Assembly: GCF_051860475.1 (NCBI RefSeq)
Contig: NZ_JBHYDW010000032.1
Span: forward strand, 1-34,836
Direction: 5' to 3'
Origin: Elioraea sp051860475
Lineage (GTDB): Bacteria > Pseudomonadota > Alphaproteobacteria > Acetobacterales > Acetobacteraceae
Length of the DNA: 34,836 nucleotides
Shown here: piece by piece, positions 17,371 to 27,017 of the stretch
How the letters are laid out: every line of letters starts with the position of its first letter
Position numbering within the stretch: the stretch's first letter is position 1
The notes under the pieces: generated by a model
What the model was told of the DNA's origin: nothing
What the model saw: the letters and a program-made list of their open reading frames with translations, nothing else
Databases searched by the model: none
Translations under genes and position numbers: made by a program

Positions 17371-17401
17371 GGCGGCGCTGCTGCCGCCACGGTCCGCTTT
17401 T
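17371..17401 (+). terminator. Terminator-like hairpin after tRNA-Asp
   Basis: GGCGGC / GCCGCC with a 6-base loop (17371-17388), 4 bases after the CCA, followed 9 bases later by TTTT (17398-17401). The remaining bases up to nuoA (17402-17503) must hold the nuo promoter, but I see no strong match; CTGGAA and TAATGT, 18 apart (17416-17445 region), is the best weak candidate. Confidence 0.35.
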
Positions 17402-17503
17402 CCCTCCTCGATCTCTGGAAAGCCGCGCCGGACGCGGCTAATGTCGCACCGCAGCGAAACCCGGTGGGTGCCGAGCACACCCGCCACTGAGGACGGGCCG
17501 CGC

Positions 17504-17869
17504 ATGGAACCGCTTCTGGCCGAGTATTTCCCGATCCTGGTCTTCATCGGGATTGCCGGTGCGATCGGGATTGCCATGGTCGGTGCAAGCCTGATCCTGG
17601 CGCGCCAGAGCCCCGATCCGGTCAAGCTCTCGGCCTACGAGTGCGGGTTCGACGCGTTCGACGACGCGCGCCGCAAGTTCGATGTGCGCTTCTACCTGGT
17701 CGCGATCCTGTTCATCATCTTCGACCTCGAGGTCGCGTTCCTGTTCCCCTGGGCGATCGCACTGTCGGATATCGGCTGGTTCGGCTTTGCCTCGATGATG
17801 GCCTTCCTTGGCGTTCTGACGATCGGCTTCATCTACGAGTGGAAGAAGGGCGCGCTGGAGTGGGAATGA
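17504..17869 (+). CDS. nuoA: NADH-quinone oxidoreductase subunit A
   Basis: Membrane subunit of respiratory complex I near the junction with the peripheral arm. The 121 residues form three transmembrane segments (FPILVFIGIAGAIGIAMVGA; the stretch after FDVRFYLVAILFIIFDLEVA; WFGFASMMAFLGVLTIGFIY). The loop SAYECGFDAFDDARRKFDVR is the conserved quinone-proximal loop with its invariant Cys. The ATG at 17504 gives the family N-terminus (MEPLLAEYFPILVF) and follows GAGGA; an in-frame ATG 21 codons upstream is rejected. First gene of the nuo operon. Confidence 0.96.
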   Translation: MEPLLAEYFPILVFIGIAGAIGIAMVGASLILARQSPDPVKLSAYECGFDAFDDARRKFDVRFYLVAILFIIFDLEVAFLFPWAIALSDIGWFGFASMMAFLGVLTIGFIYEWKKGALEWE

Positions 17870-17891
17870 GGCGCCTGGAGGAGGGATTGCG

Positions 17892-18440
17892 ATGAACACC
17901 GCGATCGCCTGGAACAAGGATGCCCTTCGGCCCGGTGCGGCGCAGGACGCGGTGCTGAAGGGTGTCACCGACCAGATGGCCGAGAAGGGCTTCGTGGTCG
18001 CGCAGCTCGACAAGCTGGTGAACTGGGCGCGCACCGGCAGCCTCTGGCCGATGACCTTCGGGCTCGCCTGCTGCGCGGTCGAGATGATCCACGCCTATAT
18101 GAGCCGCTACGATCTCGACCGCTTCGGCATCATTCCGCGCGCGAGCCCGCGCCAGTCCGACGTGATGATCGTCGCCGGCACGCTCACCAACAAGATGGCG
18201 CCCGCGCTCCGCAAGGTCTACGACCAGATGCCCGAGCCGCGCTGGGTGATCAGCATGGGTAGCTGCGCCAATGGCGGCGGCTACTACCACTACAGCTACA
18301 GCGTGGTGCGCGGCTGCGACCGCGTGGTGCCAGTGGATGTCTATGTGCCGGGCTGCCCGCCGACGGCCGAGGCGCTCGTGTACGGCATCATGCAGTTGCA
18401 GAAGAAGATCCGCCGCACCGGCACTGTGCTGCGGCGCTGA
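17892..18440 (+). CDS. nuoB: NADH-quinone oxidoreductase subunit B
   Basis: Peripheral-arm subunit that holds cluster N2, the last 4Fe-4S cluster before quinone. All four ligands are present: the tandem Cys60-Cys61 in GLACCAVEM, Cys125 in SMGSCANGGG and Cys155 in VPGCPPTAEAL. The 182-residue length is normal. The start ATG at 17892 follows GGAGGAG with good spacing. 22 bases from nuoA. Confidence 0.97.
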   Translation: MNTAIAWNKDALRPGAAQDAVLKGVTDQMAEKGFVVAQLDKLVNWARTGSLWPMTFGLACCAVEMIHAYMSRYDLDRFGIIPRASPRQSDVMIVAGTLTNKMAPALRKVYDQMPEPRWVISMGSCANGGGYYHYSYSVVRGCDRVVPVDVYVPGCPPTAEALVYGIMQLQKKIRRTGTVLRR

Positions 18441-18453
18441 AGGATCACGCGCC

Positions 18454-19056
18454 GTGTCGGACCCAATCGAGGCCCTGGGGGGCCAGATCGCAGCCGCCTG
18501 CCCCGATGCCGTGATCGGCACCGCAGTCGCGCATGGCGAACTCCACGTCGACGCGCGCCGCGAGTCTCTCCTCGCCTTGATGCGTACGCTGCGCGACGAC
18601 CCCCGCTTCGCCTTCGTCCAGCTGATGGACCTGTGTGGCGTCGACTGGCCGGAGCGGCCGGAACGGTTCGATGTCGTCTACAACCTGCTCGCCCCGGTGG
18701 CGAACCGGCGGGTGCGCGTTGTCGTGTCGACCGACGAGGTGACGCCGGTGCCGAGCATGGTCGAGATCTGGCCCGCCGCCGGCTGGTTCGAGCGCGAGGC
18801 CTGGGACCTCTACGGCATCCTGTTCGAGGGCAACCCCGATCTGCGCCGCATCCTCACCGACTACGGCTTCGAGGGGCACCCGCTGCGCAAGGACTTCCCG
18901 CTCACCGGCCATGTCGAGGTGCGCTACGATGAGGAGCAGAAGCGCGTCGTCTACGAGCCGGTGCGGCTGACACAGGAGTTCCGCAACTTCGACTTCCTCT
19001 CCCCGTGGGAGGGTATGACGACGCTGCCTGGCGACGAGAAGGTGCACCGTGGCTGA
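18454..19056 (+). CDS. nuoC: NADH-quinone oxidoreductase subunit C
   Basis: Peripheral-arm subunit of the 30-kDa type, without cofactor, that forms the interface with NuoD. Signatures WFEREAWDLYGILFEGNPD and HPLRKDFPLTGHVEVRYD are intact. The 200 residues start at GTG 18454, after AAGGA at the end of nuoB; the longer open frame upstream overlaps nuoB and is not coding. It overlaps the first codons of nuoD by 8 bases, which suggests translational coupling. NuoC and NuoD are separate here, unlike the E. coli NuoCD fusion. Confidence 0.95.
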   Translation: MSDPIEALGGQIAAACPDAVIGTAVAHGELHVDARRESLLALMRTLRDDPRFAFVQLMDLCGVDWPERPERFDVVYNLLAPVANRRVRVVVSTDEVTPVPSMVEIWPAAGWFEREAWDLYGILFEGNPDLRRILTDYGFEGHPLRKDFPLTGHVEVRYDEEQKRVVYEPVRLTQEFRNFDFLSPWEGMTTLPGDEKVHRG

Positions 19057-20239
19057 GCCGGCCCCGGGTGTGGAGATCCGCACCCACACGATGAATTTCG
19101 GGCCGCAGCACCCGGCCGCGCACGGCGTGCTGCGGCTGGTGCTGGAGATGGACGGCGAGGTGGTGGAACGTGCCGATCCGCATATCGGCCTCCTGCATCG
19201 CGGCACCGAGAAGCTGATCGAATACAAGCCCTACTTGCAGGCGGTGCCGTATTTCGACCGCCTCGATTACGTCGCCCCGATGTGCCAGGAGCACGCCTTC
19301 GCGCTCGCGACCGAGAGGCTGCTCGGCGTCGAGGTGCCTAAGCGCGGCCAGTACATCCGGGTGCTGTTCGCCGAGATCAGCCGCATCCTCAATCACCTGC
19401 TGAACCTCACCACTTACGCGATCGATGTGGGTGCGATCACGCCCGCGCTCTGGGGCTTCGAGGAGCGCGAGAAGCTGATGGAGTTCCACGAGGCGGCCTC
19501 CGGTGCGCGGCTGCACGCGAACTACTTCCGCCCCGGTGGGGTGGCGAAGGATCTGCCCGCCGGCCTCGACGAGCGCATCGCCGAATGGGCCGCGACCTTT
19601 CCCAAGTTCATCGACGACCTCGAGACGCTGCTGACCGAGAACCGCATCTGGAAGCAGCGCACGGTCGATATCGGCGTGATGCCGCTCGACGAGGCGTTGG
19701 CCTGGGGCTGGTCGGGCCCTTGCCTGCGCGCAAGCGGGGCGGCGTGGGACCTGCGCAAATCCCAGCCCTACGACACCTATGCCGAGATGGACTTCGACAT
19801 CCCCGTCGGCCGTAACGGCGACTGCTATGACCGCTACCTCGTGCGCGTCGCAGAGATGCGCGAGAGCCTCAAGATCATCGACCAGTGCCTGAAGCGGATG
19901 CCCGACGGCCCGGTGAAGGTGCAGGACAACAAGATCGCACCGCCCTCGCGCAGCGAGATGAAGCACTCGATGGAGGCGCTGATCCACCACTTCAAGCTCT
20001 ACACCGAGGGCTATCACGTACCCGAGGGCGAGACCTATACGGTGGTGGAGGCGCCGAAGGGCGAGTTCGGCGTCTATCTGGTCGCGGACGGCACCAACAA
20101 GCCGTATCGCTGCAAGATCCGCGCGCCGGGCTTCGCGCATCTGCAGTCGATGGAGCGGCTGTCGAAGGGCCACATGCTGGCCGATGCGGTGGCGATCATC
20201 GGCTCGCTTGACGTCGTGTTCGGGGAGATCGATCGGTGA
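19049..20239 (+). CDS. nuoD: NADH-quinone oxidoreductase subunit D
   Basis: The 49-kDa subunit that, with NuoB and NuoH, forms the quinone pocket; related to [NiFe] hydrogenase large subunits. Its 396 residues include MNFGPQHPAAHGVLRL (quinone-site His), RADPHIGLLHRGTEKLIEYK, ARLHANYFRPGGVAKDLP, SQPYDTYAEMDFDIP and the C-terminal IRAPGFAHLQSMERLSKGHM with GEIDR at the end. GTG at 19049 is the natural start, with an 8-base overlap with nuoC. Full length. The assembly gap begins 58 bases after its stop. Confidence 0.97.
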   Translation: MAEPAPGVEIRTHTMNFGPQHPAAHGVLRLVLEMDGEVVERADPHIGLLHRGTEKLIEYKPYLQAVPYFDRLDYVAPMCQEHAFALATERLLGVEVPKRGQYIRVLFAEISRILNHLLNLTTYAIDVGAITPALWGFEEREKLMEFHEAASGARLHANYFRPGGVAKDLPAGLDERIAEWAATFPKFIDDLETLLTENRIWKQRTVDIGVMPLDEALAWGWSGPCLRASGAAWDLRKSQPYDTYAEMDFDIPVGRNGDCYDRYLVRVAEMRESLKIIDQCLKRMPDGPVKVQDNKIAPPSRSEMKHSMEALIHHFKLYTEGYHVPEGETYTVVEAPKGEFGVYLVADGTNKPYRCKIRAPGFAHLQSMERLSKGHMLADAVAIIGSLDVVFGEIDR

Positions 20240-20242
20240 CGT

Positions 20243-20297
20243 TCGTCGGATCGCGGAGCACCGCAGCGGAGCGAGGAGCGTAGCGTGAATCCGACGA
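20243..20297. repeat. Inverted repeat ending at the assembly gap
   Basis: TCGTCGGAT (20243-20251) and ATCCGACGA (20289-20297) are perfect 9-bp inverted arms around a 37-base purine-rich loop (with repeated AGCG/GGAGCG units). The second arm ends exactly where the N run starts. It begins 4 bases after the nuoD stop. It could be a REP-like intergenic element or an RNA stem, and may be what broke the assembly. Confidence 0.5.
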
Positions 20298-20307
20298 NNN
20301 NNNNNNN
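20298..20307. other. Assembly gap (10 N)
   Basis: Ten N separate nuoD from nuoE. A run of exactly 10 is often a placeholder of unknown true length, so sequence between the two genes may be missing, possibly including the start of nuoE. Confidence 0.95.
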
Positions 20308-20346
20308 GGGTGAGGTGCGTGGTTCGGGGGCGCCCCGCGGGGGAGC

Positions 20347-21036
20347 GTGTTGGGTTGGTTGAACCCGCCCCACGACTCGTCCGGCCGCTGGTCACCGGCC
20401 CGGCCGTTCCCCGGCGGGCCTGACAGCTTCGTCTTCACGCCGGCGTATCGCGAGCAGGCGGACAAGAACATCAAGAAGTACCCCGCCGGCCGTCAGGCGA
20501 GCGCGGTGAAGGCGCTGCTCGATCTCGCCATGCGTCAGATGGAGGACGAGACAGGCGCGCGCTGGCTGCCGCGCGCGGCGATGGACCATGTCGCCGAGAT
20601 CCTGGAGATGCCGAGGATCCGCGTCTTCGAGGTCGCGTCGTTCTACACGATGTTCAAGACGCGCCCTGTCGGCCGGCATCACCTCCAGGTCTGTACCACG
20701 ACGCCGTGCTGGCTGCGCGGCTCCGACGCCGTGCTCGCCGCCTGCCGCAAGGCCGCGGGCAATGTGCCGGACGGCGTGGTTTCGGAGGATGGCGAATTCT
20801 CGGTCGAGGAGGTCGAATGCCTCGGCGCCTGCGTGAACGCGCCGGTGCTGTGGGTGGGCGACCATTTCTATGAGGACCTCGACGGGCCAACGACTGAGGC
20901 GATCCTCGAAGCGTTGAAGCGCGGCGAACACCCCAAGCCGGGTTCGGCGACGGGCCGGATGGGCTCCGCCCCCGAGGGCGGGCCGACCACGCTGACCGAG
21001 CCCCCCACGCCGCCCGAGAAGGCACCGGCCGAGTGA
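20347..21036 (+). CDS. nuoE: NADH-quinone oxidoreductase subunit E
   Basis: The 24-kDa subunit of the NADH dehydrogenase module, with one 2Fe-2S cluster (N1a). The thioredoxin-like ligands are present: Cys116 and Cys121 in QVCTTTPCWLRG, Cys158 and Cys162 in EVECLGACVNAP. The helical N-terminal part KYPAGRQASAVKALLDLA and RIRVFEVASFYTMFKTRPVG is typical. The start is uncertain: GTG 20347 is used here, giving an unusual Pro/Gly-rich leader (residues 2-28), with TTG 20350 or 20359 as alternatives. A stop at 20311-20313 limits extension in this frame, but the N gap lies close by. The Pro-rich C-terminal tail (from about 198) is variable in relatives. Its stop overlaps the GTG before nuoF. Confidence 0.9.
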   Translation: MLGWLNPPHDSSGRWSPARPFPGGPDSFVFTPAYREQADKNIKKYPAGRQASAVKALLDLAMRQMEDETGARWLPRAAMDHVAEILEMPRIRVFEVASFYTMFKTRPVGRHHLQVCTTTPCWLRGSDAVLAACRKAAGNVPDGVVSEDGEFSVEEVECLGACVNAPVLWVGDHFYEDLDGPTTEAILEALKRGEHPKPGSATGRMGSAPEGGPTTLTEPPTPPEKAPAE

Positions 21037-21041
21037 GCGCG

Positions 21042-22343
<1,302 letters not shown>

Positions 22344-22347
22344 GGCG

Positions 22348-24399
22348 ATGCCCAAGCTGCTCGTCGACGGCGTCGAGGTCGAGGTTCCGCCCGGCGCCAC
22401 CGTGTTGCAGGCGTGCGAACTCGCCGGCAAGGGGATCCCGCGCTTCTGCTACCACGAGCGGCTCTCGATCGCCGGCAATTGCCGCATGTGCCTGGTCGAG
22501 CTCGAGAAGGCGCCGAAGCCGATTGCCTCCTGCGCCTATCCGGCCGCGGACAACATGGTGATCCACACCGACACGCCGGGCGTGAAGGCCGCACGGCGTG
22601 GCGTGATGGAGTTCCTGCTGATCAACCACCCGCTCGACTGCCCGATCTGCGACCAGGGCGGCGAGTGCGACCTGCAGGACCAGGCGATGGCCTACGGCTT
22701 CGACCGCAGCCGCTATGCCGAGAACAAGCGCGCGGTGCCGGACAAGAACCTCGGCCCGCTGATCAAGACGATCATGACGCGCTGCATCCACTGCACGCGC
22801 TGCATCCGCTTCGCCACTGAAGTGGCCGGGGTGCCCGAGCTCGGCGCCACCGGACGCGGGGAGGGGATGGAGGTCGGCACCTATATCGAGCACGCGCTGT
22901 CGTCCGAGCTCTCCGGCAACATGATCGACCTCTGCCCGGTCGGCGCGCTGACCTCGAAGCCCTACGCCTTCGTCGCACGGCCCTGGGAGCTGAAGAAGAC
23001 CGACAGCATCGACGTCACCGACGCGCTCGGCTCCTGGACTCGTGTGGACAGCCGCGGCCCGCAGGTGCTGCGCGTGCTGCCGCGGCTGAACGACGACATC
23101 AACGAGGAGTGGATCAGCGACAAGGCACGCTTCTCGGTCGATGGGCTGTCGCGCCGGCGCATCGACCGGCCGTGGGTGCGCCGCGACGACAGGCTCGTCC
23201 CCGCAAGCTGGGGCGAGGCCTTCGCGGCGATCGCCGCGCGCGTGAAGGGGCTGGCGGGCGAGCGAATCGCCGCGATCGCCGGCGACCAGGCCGATCTCGA
23301 GGCGATGGTGGCGGTGAAGGATCTGCTCGCCGCGCTCGGCAGCACGAATCTCGACTGCCGCCAGGACGGCGCGCGGCTGGATGCCTCGCGCCGCGACTTC
23401 TATCTGTTCAACAGCACCATCGCCGGGATCGACCGCGCCGGCGCCGCGCTGCTGATCGGCACCAACCCGCGTTGGGAGGCCGCCGTGCTGAACGCGCGGC
23501 TGCGCCGGCGCTGGCTCGCCGGGAAGTTCGAGATCGGCCTGATCGGCGAGGCGCGAGATCTGACATACCGTTACCAGCATCTCGGTACGGGCCCGTCGGC
23601 GCTGAGCGGGTTGCTGGGCGGGAACCACTTCGCCGAAACGCTGCGCAAGGCCGAGCGGCCGATGGTCATCGTCGGCCAGGGGGCGCTGGCGCGACCCGAC
23701 GGTGCGGCGGTGCTCGCCGCCGCCTGGACGCTCGCGCGCAATGTCGGTGCGCTGAGCCCCGAGTGGCATGGCTTCAACGTGCTGCACACTGCGGCCGCGC
23801 GCGTGGGCGGGCTCGACATTGGTTTCCTGCCGGGGCCCGAGGGGCGCGACATCCACGGCATCCTCGACGGCGCGCGCTCCGGTGAGGTCGAGGTCGTGCT
23901 CTCGCTCGGCGCCGACGAACTCGATCCGGCCGACCTGGGGCGCGCCTTCGTCGTGCACATCGGCACGCATGGCGGCCCGATGGCGGCGCGTGCGGATGTG
24001 CTGCTGCCCGGTGCGGCGTACACCGAGAAGGACGCCACCTTCGTCAACACCGAGGGCCGCGTGCAGCGCACCGAGCGCGCGGTGTTCCCGCCGGGTGAGG
24101 GGCGCGAGGACTGGGCGATCATCCGTGCGTTGTCCGAGGCGCTCGACCGCGCGCTGCCCTACGACACGCTCGACGAACTGCGTGCGCGGCTCGCGTCCGA
24201 AGCGCGACTCGCGCAGCCGATCGGCGGCGGCTGCACCGATCTCGCCGGCCCCTCGGGCGATCCGGCGGCGATGAGCGAGACGGCCTTCGCCTCGCCGATC
24301 CGCGACTTCTGGCGCACCGATTCGATCAGCCGTGCCTCCGAGACCATGGCCGAGTGCAGCGCGCTCTTCGCTGAGCCCAAGGCGATGGCGGCGGAGTGA
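22348..24399 (+). CDS. nuoG: NADH-quinone oxidoreductase subunit G
   Basis: The 75-kDa subunit that carries electrons from the NADH module towards NuoI. The 683 residues hold: a 2Fe-2S site (Cys34, Cys45, Cys48, Cys62), the His94/Cys98/Cys101/Cys107 4Fe-4S site (cluster N5, HPLDCPICDQGGECDLQD), a further 4Fe-4S site with Cys146, Cys149, Cys152 and Cys196 (CIHCTRC and DLCPVGALTSKP), then a molybdopterin oxidoreductase-like domain without visible cofactor function. The length is that of the alphaproteobacterial/mitochondrial type, shorter than E. coli NuoG (about 900), and I do not see the extra N7 cluster motif. ATG 22348 lies 4 bases after nuoF. Confidence 0.96.
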   Translation: MPKLLVDGVEVEVPPGATVLQACELAGKGIPRFCYHERLSIAGNCRMCLVELEKAPKPIASCAYPAADNMVIHTDTPGVKAARRGVMEFLLINHPLDCPICDQGGECDLQDQAMAYGFDRSRYAENKRAVPDKNLGPLIKTIMTRCIHCTRCIRFATEVAGVPELGATGRGEGMEVGTYIEHALSSELSGNMIDLCPVGALTSKPYAFVARPWELKKTDSIDVTDALGSWTRVDSRGPQVLRVLPRLNDDINEEWISDKARFSVDGLSRRRIDRPWVRRDDRLVPASWGEAFAAIAARVKGLAGERIAAIAGDQADLEAMVAVKDLLAALGSTNLDCRQDGARLDASRRDFYLFNSTIAGIDRAGAALLIGTNPRWEAAVLNARLRRRWLAGKFEIGLIGEARDLTYRYQHLGTGPSALSGLLGGNHFAETLRKAERPMVIVGQGALARPDGAAVLAAAWTLARNVGALSPEWHGFNVLHTAAARVGGLDIGFLPGPEGRDIHGILDGARSGEVEVVLSLGADELDPADLGRAFVVHIGTHGGPMAARADVLLPGAAYTEKDATFVNTEGRVQRTERAVFPPGEGREDWAIIRALSEALDRALPYDTLDELRARLASEARLAQPIGGGCTDLAGPSGDPAAMSETAFASPIRDFWRTDSISRASETMAECSALFAEPKAMAAE

Positions 24400-24404
24400 C
24401 GACG

Positions 24405-25421
24405 ATGACCGAGTTCCTCGCCACGCCGATCGGGCACTTCGTCTTCACCGTCGCCGCGATCCTCGCGATCATGATCCCGGTGCTGATCGGCGTCGCCTAT
24501 CTCACCTATGCCGAGCGCAAGGTGCTGGCGGCGATGCAGCTCCGGAAGGGGCCGAACGTGGTCGGGCCGTTCGGCCTGTTCCAGCCCTTCGCCGACGCGA
24601 TCAAGCTGATGATGAAGGAGACGGTGATCCCGACCGGATCGAACCGTCTGCTGTTCCTGATGGCACCGATGCTCACCTTCGGCCTCGCGCTGATCGCCTG
24701 GGCGGTGATCCCGTTCGGGCCGGGGCTGGTGCTCGCCGACATCAATGTCGGCGTGCTCTACCTGTTCGCGATCTCCTCGCTCGGCGTGTACGGGGTCATC
24801 ATCGCCGGCTGGGCGTCGAACTCGAAATACGCCTTCCTCGGCGCGCTGCGCTCGGCGGCGCAGATGGTTTCCTACGAGGTCTCGATCGGCTTCGTCATCA
24901 TCACAGTGCTGCTCTGCGTCGGCAGCCTGAACCTCAGCCGCGTGGTCGAGGCGCAGCAGGATCTCTGGTTCTTCATCCCGCTCTTCCCGATGTTCATCGT
25001 CTTTTTCATCTCGGCGCTGGCCGAGACGAACCGCGCGCCCTTCGACCTGCCGGAGGGCGAAAGCGAGATCGTCGCCGGGTTCTTCGTCGAATACTCCTCG
25101 ATGTCGTTCGCGCTGTTCTTCCTCGGCGAGTACGCGAACATGATCCTGATGAGCGCGATGACGACCATCCTGTTCCTTGGGGGCTGGCTGCCGCCGCTCG
25201 ACATCGCGCCCTTGAACTGGATCCCCGGGCCGATCTGGTTCGCGCTGAAGATCGCGGCCTGCCTGTTCGTGTTTCTCTGGGTGCGTGCGACCTTCCCGCG
25301 CTACCGCTACGACCAGCTGATGCGCCTTGGCTGGAAGGTGTTCCTGCCGCTCAGCCTGCTCTGGGTGGCGCTGACCTCGGGCGCGCTGATGCTGTTCGGC
25401 TGGTTGCCGACGCCGGCCTGA
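24405..25421 (+). CDS. nuoH: NADH-quinone oxidoreductase subunit H
   Basis: Membrane subunit linking the peripheral arm to the proton pumps; its first loop lines the quinone chamber. The 338 residues span about eight helices. Seen: AERKVLAAMQLRKGPNVVGP and GLFQPFADAIKLMMKE (quinone-site loop), the acidic loop ETNRAPFDLPEGESEIVAGF, EYSSMSFALFFLGEYANMI and the C-terminal RATFPRYRYDQLMRLGWKVF. The ATG at 24405 is preferred over GTG 24396, which overlaps the nuoG stop; the GTG would add three residues. A 91-base gap with a hairpin follows, the longest fully sequenced spacer in the operon. Confidence 0.96.
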   Translation: MTEFLATPIGHFVFTVAAILAIMIPVLIGVAYLTYAERKVLAAMQLRKGPNVVGPFGLFQPFADAIKLMMKETVIPTGSNRLLFLMAPMLTFGLALIAWAVIPFGPGLVLADINVGVLYLFAISSLGVYGVIIAGWASNSKYAFLGALRSAAQMVSYEVSIGFVIITVLLCVGSLNLSRVVEAQQDLWFFIPLFPMFIVFFISALAETNRAPFDLPEGESEIVAGFFVEYSSMSFALFFLGEYANMILMSAMTTILFLGGWLPPLDIAPLNWIPGPIWFALKIAACLFVFLWVRATFPRYRYDQLMRLGWKVFLPLSLLWVALTSGALMLFGWLPTPA

Positions 25422-25456
25422 GGGAGCGGGACAGTGACGGTAACGGGTTGCGGAGC

Positions 25457-25487
25457 GCGCGGACGGGGTCTAGGAACCGGTCCGCGC
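25457..25487 (+). promoter_or_regulatory. Hairpin between nuoH and nuoI
   Basis: Perfect 8-bp arms GCGCGGAC / GTCCGCGC (25457-25464, 25480-25487), with possible extra G-C pairs inside. This is the only sizeable spacer in the second half of the operon, and the hairpin ends 25 bases before the nuoI start. It could be an mRNA processing or stability element, or an internal terminator. No U-run. Confidence 0.4.
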
Positions 25488-25512
25488 CGCGCTATTGGGA
25501 CGGAGGCGTAAT

Positions 25513-26001
25513 ATGAGCTTCATGGACCGCACCGCACGATCGTTTCTGCTGTCCGAGCTCGTGTCGGGCATGGCGCTGACGCTCCGCCACTTCTTCAAGC
25601 CCAAGGTCACGATCAACTATCCCTACGAGAAGGGCCCCCTCAGCCCCCGCTTCAAGGGCGAGCATGCGCTGCGCCGCTACCCGAACGGCGAGGAGCGCTG
25701 CATCGCCTGCAAGCTCTGCGAGGCGATCTGTCCGGCCCAGGCGATCACGATCGAGGCCGAGCCGCGCGAGGACGGGTCGCGCCGCACCACGCGATACGAC
25801 ATCGACATGACGAAGTGCATCTACTGCGGTCTCTGCGAGGAGGCGTGCCCGGTGGACGCGATCGTCGAGGGACCGAACTTCGAGTTCTCGGCCGAGACGC
25901 GCGAGGAGCTGATGTACAACAAGGACAGGCTGCTCGCGAACGGCGACCGCTGGGAGGCCGAGATAGCCGCGCGCCTCCAGGCCGACGCGCCGTACCGGTG
26001 A
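25513..26001 (+). CDS. nuoI: NADH-quinone oxidoreductase subunit I
   Basis: Ferredoxin-like subunit with two 4Fe-4S clusters (N6a and N6b). Ligands: Cys63, Cys66, Cys69, Cys73 (CIACKLCEAICP) and Cys102, Cys105, Cys108, Cys112 (CIYCGLCEEACP), the last Cys of each group swapping clusters as in 8Fe ferredoxins. 162 residues, the normal length. The ATG at 25513 follows CGGAGGCG at good spacing; the N-terminus MSFMDRTARSFLLSELVSGM is typical, so the upstream TTG frame is rejected. Confidence 0.97.
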   Translation: MSFMDRTARSFLLSELVSGMALTLRHFFKPKVTINYPYEKGPLSPRFKGEHALRRYPNGEERCIACKLCEAICPAQAITIEAEPREDGSRRTTRYDIDMTKCIYCGLCEEACPVDAIVEGPNFEFSAETREELMYNKDRLLANGDRWEAEIAARLQADAPYR

Positions 26002-26011
26002 GCCGCAGCCC

Positions 26012-26698
26012 GTGATTGCCACGCTTTCCTTCTACCTGTTCGCCGCGATCCTGCTCGCCTCGGCGACCATGGTCGTGCTGGCGCGGAACCCCGTGCATGC
26101 GGTGCTGTTTCTGATCCTTTCCTTCTTCAACGCCGCGGCGCTCTTCCTGCTCGCCGGCGCGGAGTTCCTCGCGCTGATCCTGGTGATCGTCTATGTCGGC
26201 GCGGTCGCGGTGCTGTTCCTGTTCGTCGTGATGATGCTGGACGTGAACTTCGCCGAGCTGCGCGAGGGCTTCGTCCGCTACCTGCCGATCGGCGGCATCA
26301 TCGGCGGCATCCTGCTGGTCGAGCTGTTGCTGGTCGGCACGGCCTGGACCGTCTCGCCCCAGGCCCCTCTGCTGATCGCCGAACCTGTCCCGGCCACGGT
26401 GTCCAACACGCGCGCGCTCGGACGCATCCTCTACACCGACTACGTCTATCTGTTCCAGGCGGCGGGACTCGTGCTGCTGGTGGCGATGATCGGCGCGATC
26501 GTGCTGACGCTGCGCGAGCGCCCTGGCGTGCGCCGTCAGAATGTCGGCGCGCAGCTCGCGCGCAGCCGTGACGAGACGCTGGCGGTGATGAAGGTCGCGT
26601 CTGGCGCCGGGCTGACGGTGGTGCCGAAGCCCGAGCCGAAGCCGGAACACGAACCCGCCGAGCAGGGCCATGGCGGCCACCACGGGGGAGGGCACTGA
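26012..26698 (+). CDS. nuoJ: NADH-quinone oxidoreductase subunit J
   Basis: Membrane subunit with five helices, including the conserved LVIVYVGAVAVLFLFVVMML segment in TM3 that forms the pi-bulge helix in known structures. 228 residues. The GTG at 26012 is followed by IATLSFYLFAAILLASATMV, the standard N-terminus; ATG is not available nearby. The C-terminal tail from about residue 195 is non-conserved and ends in a His-rich stretch (HEPAEQGHGGHHGGGH), longer than in most relatives I know. Stop is 3 bases before the nuoK start. Confidence 0.95.
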   Translation: MIATLSFYLFAAILLASATMVVLARNPVHAVLFLILSFFNAAALFLLAGAEFLALILVIVYVGAVAVLFLFVVMMLDVNFAELREGFVRYLPIGGIIGGILLVELLLVGTAWTVSPQAPLLIAEPVPATVSNTRALGRILYTDYVYLFQAAGLVLLVAMIGAIVLTLRERPGVRRQNVGAQLARSRDETLAVMKVASGAGLTVVPKPEPKPEHEPAEQGHGGHHGGGH

Positions 26699-26701
26699 GC
26701 C

Positions 26702-27010
26702 ATGGTCGTTGGGCTCGAGCACTACCTCGCGGTCGCCGCGATCCTGTTCACTCTCGGCATCTTCGGCATCTTCCTCAACCGGAAGAACGTGATCGTCATC
26801 CTGATGTCGGTCGAGCTGATGCTGCTCGCGGTGAACATCAACCTCGTCGCCTTCTCGGCCGCGCTCGGCGACCTGACCGGGCAGATCTTCACCATGCTGG
26901 TGCTGACGGTCGCGGCGGCAGAAGCGGCGATCGGGCTTGCGATCGTGGTGGTCTATTTCCGCAACCGTGGCTCGATCGCGGTCGAGGACATCCGGGTCAT
27001 GAAGGGCTGA
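26702..27010 (+). CDS. nuoK: NADH-quinone oxidoreductase subunit K
   Basis: Small three-helix membrane subunit, part of the proton channel between NuoH/J and the antiporter-like subunits. The two conserved glutamates of TM2 and TM3 appear in VELMLLAVNINLVAF and in VAAAEAAIGLAIVVVYFRN. 102 residues, standard. ATG at 26702. Confidence 0.97.
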   Translation: MVVGLEHYLAVAAILFTLGIFGIFLNRKNVIVILMSVELMLLAVNINLVAFSAALGDLTGQIFTMLVLTVAAAEAAIGLAIVVVYFRNRGSIAVEDIRVMKG

Positions 27011-27017
27011 GCGGACG

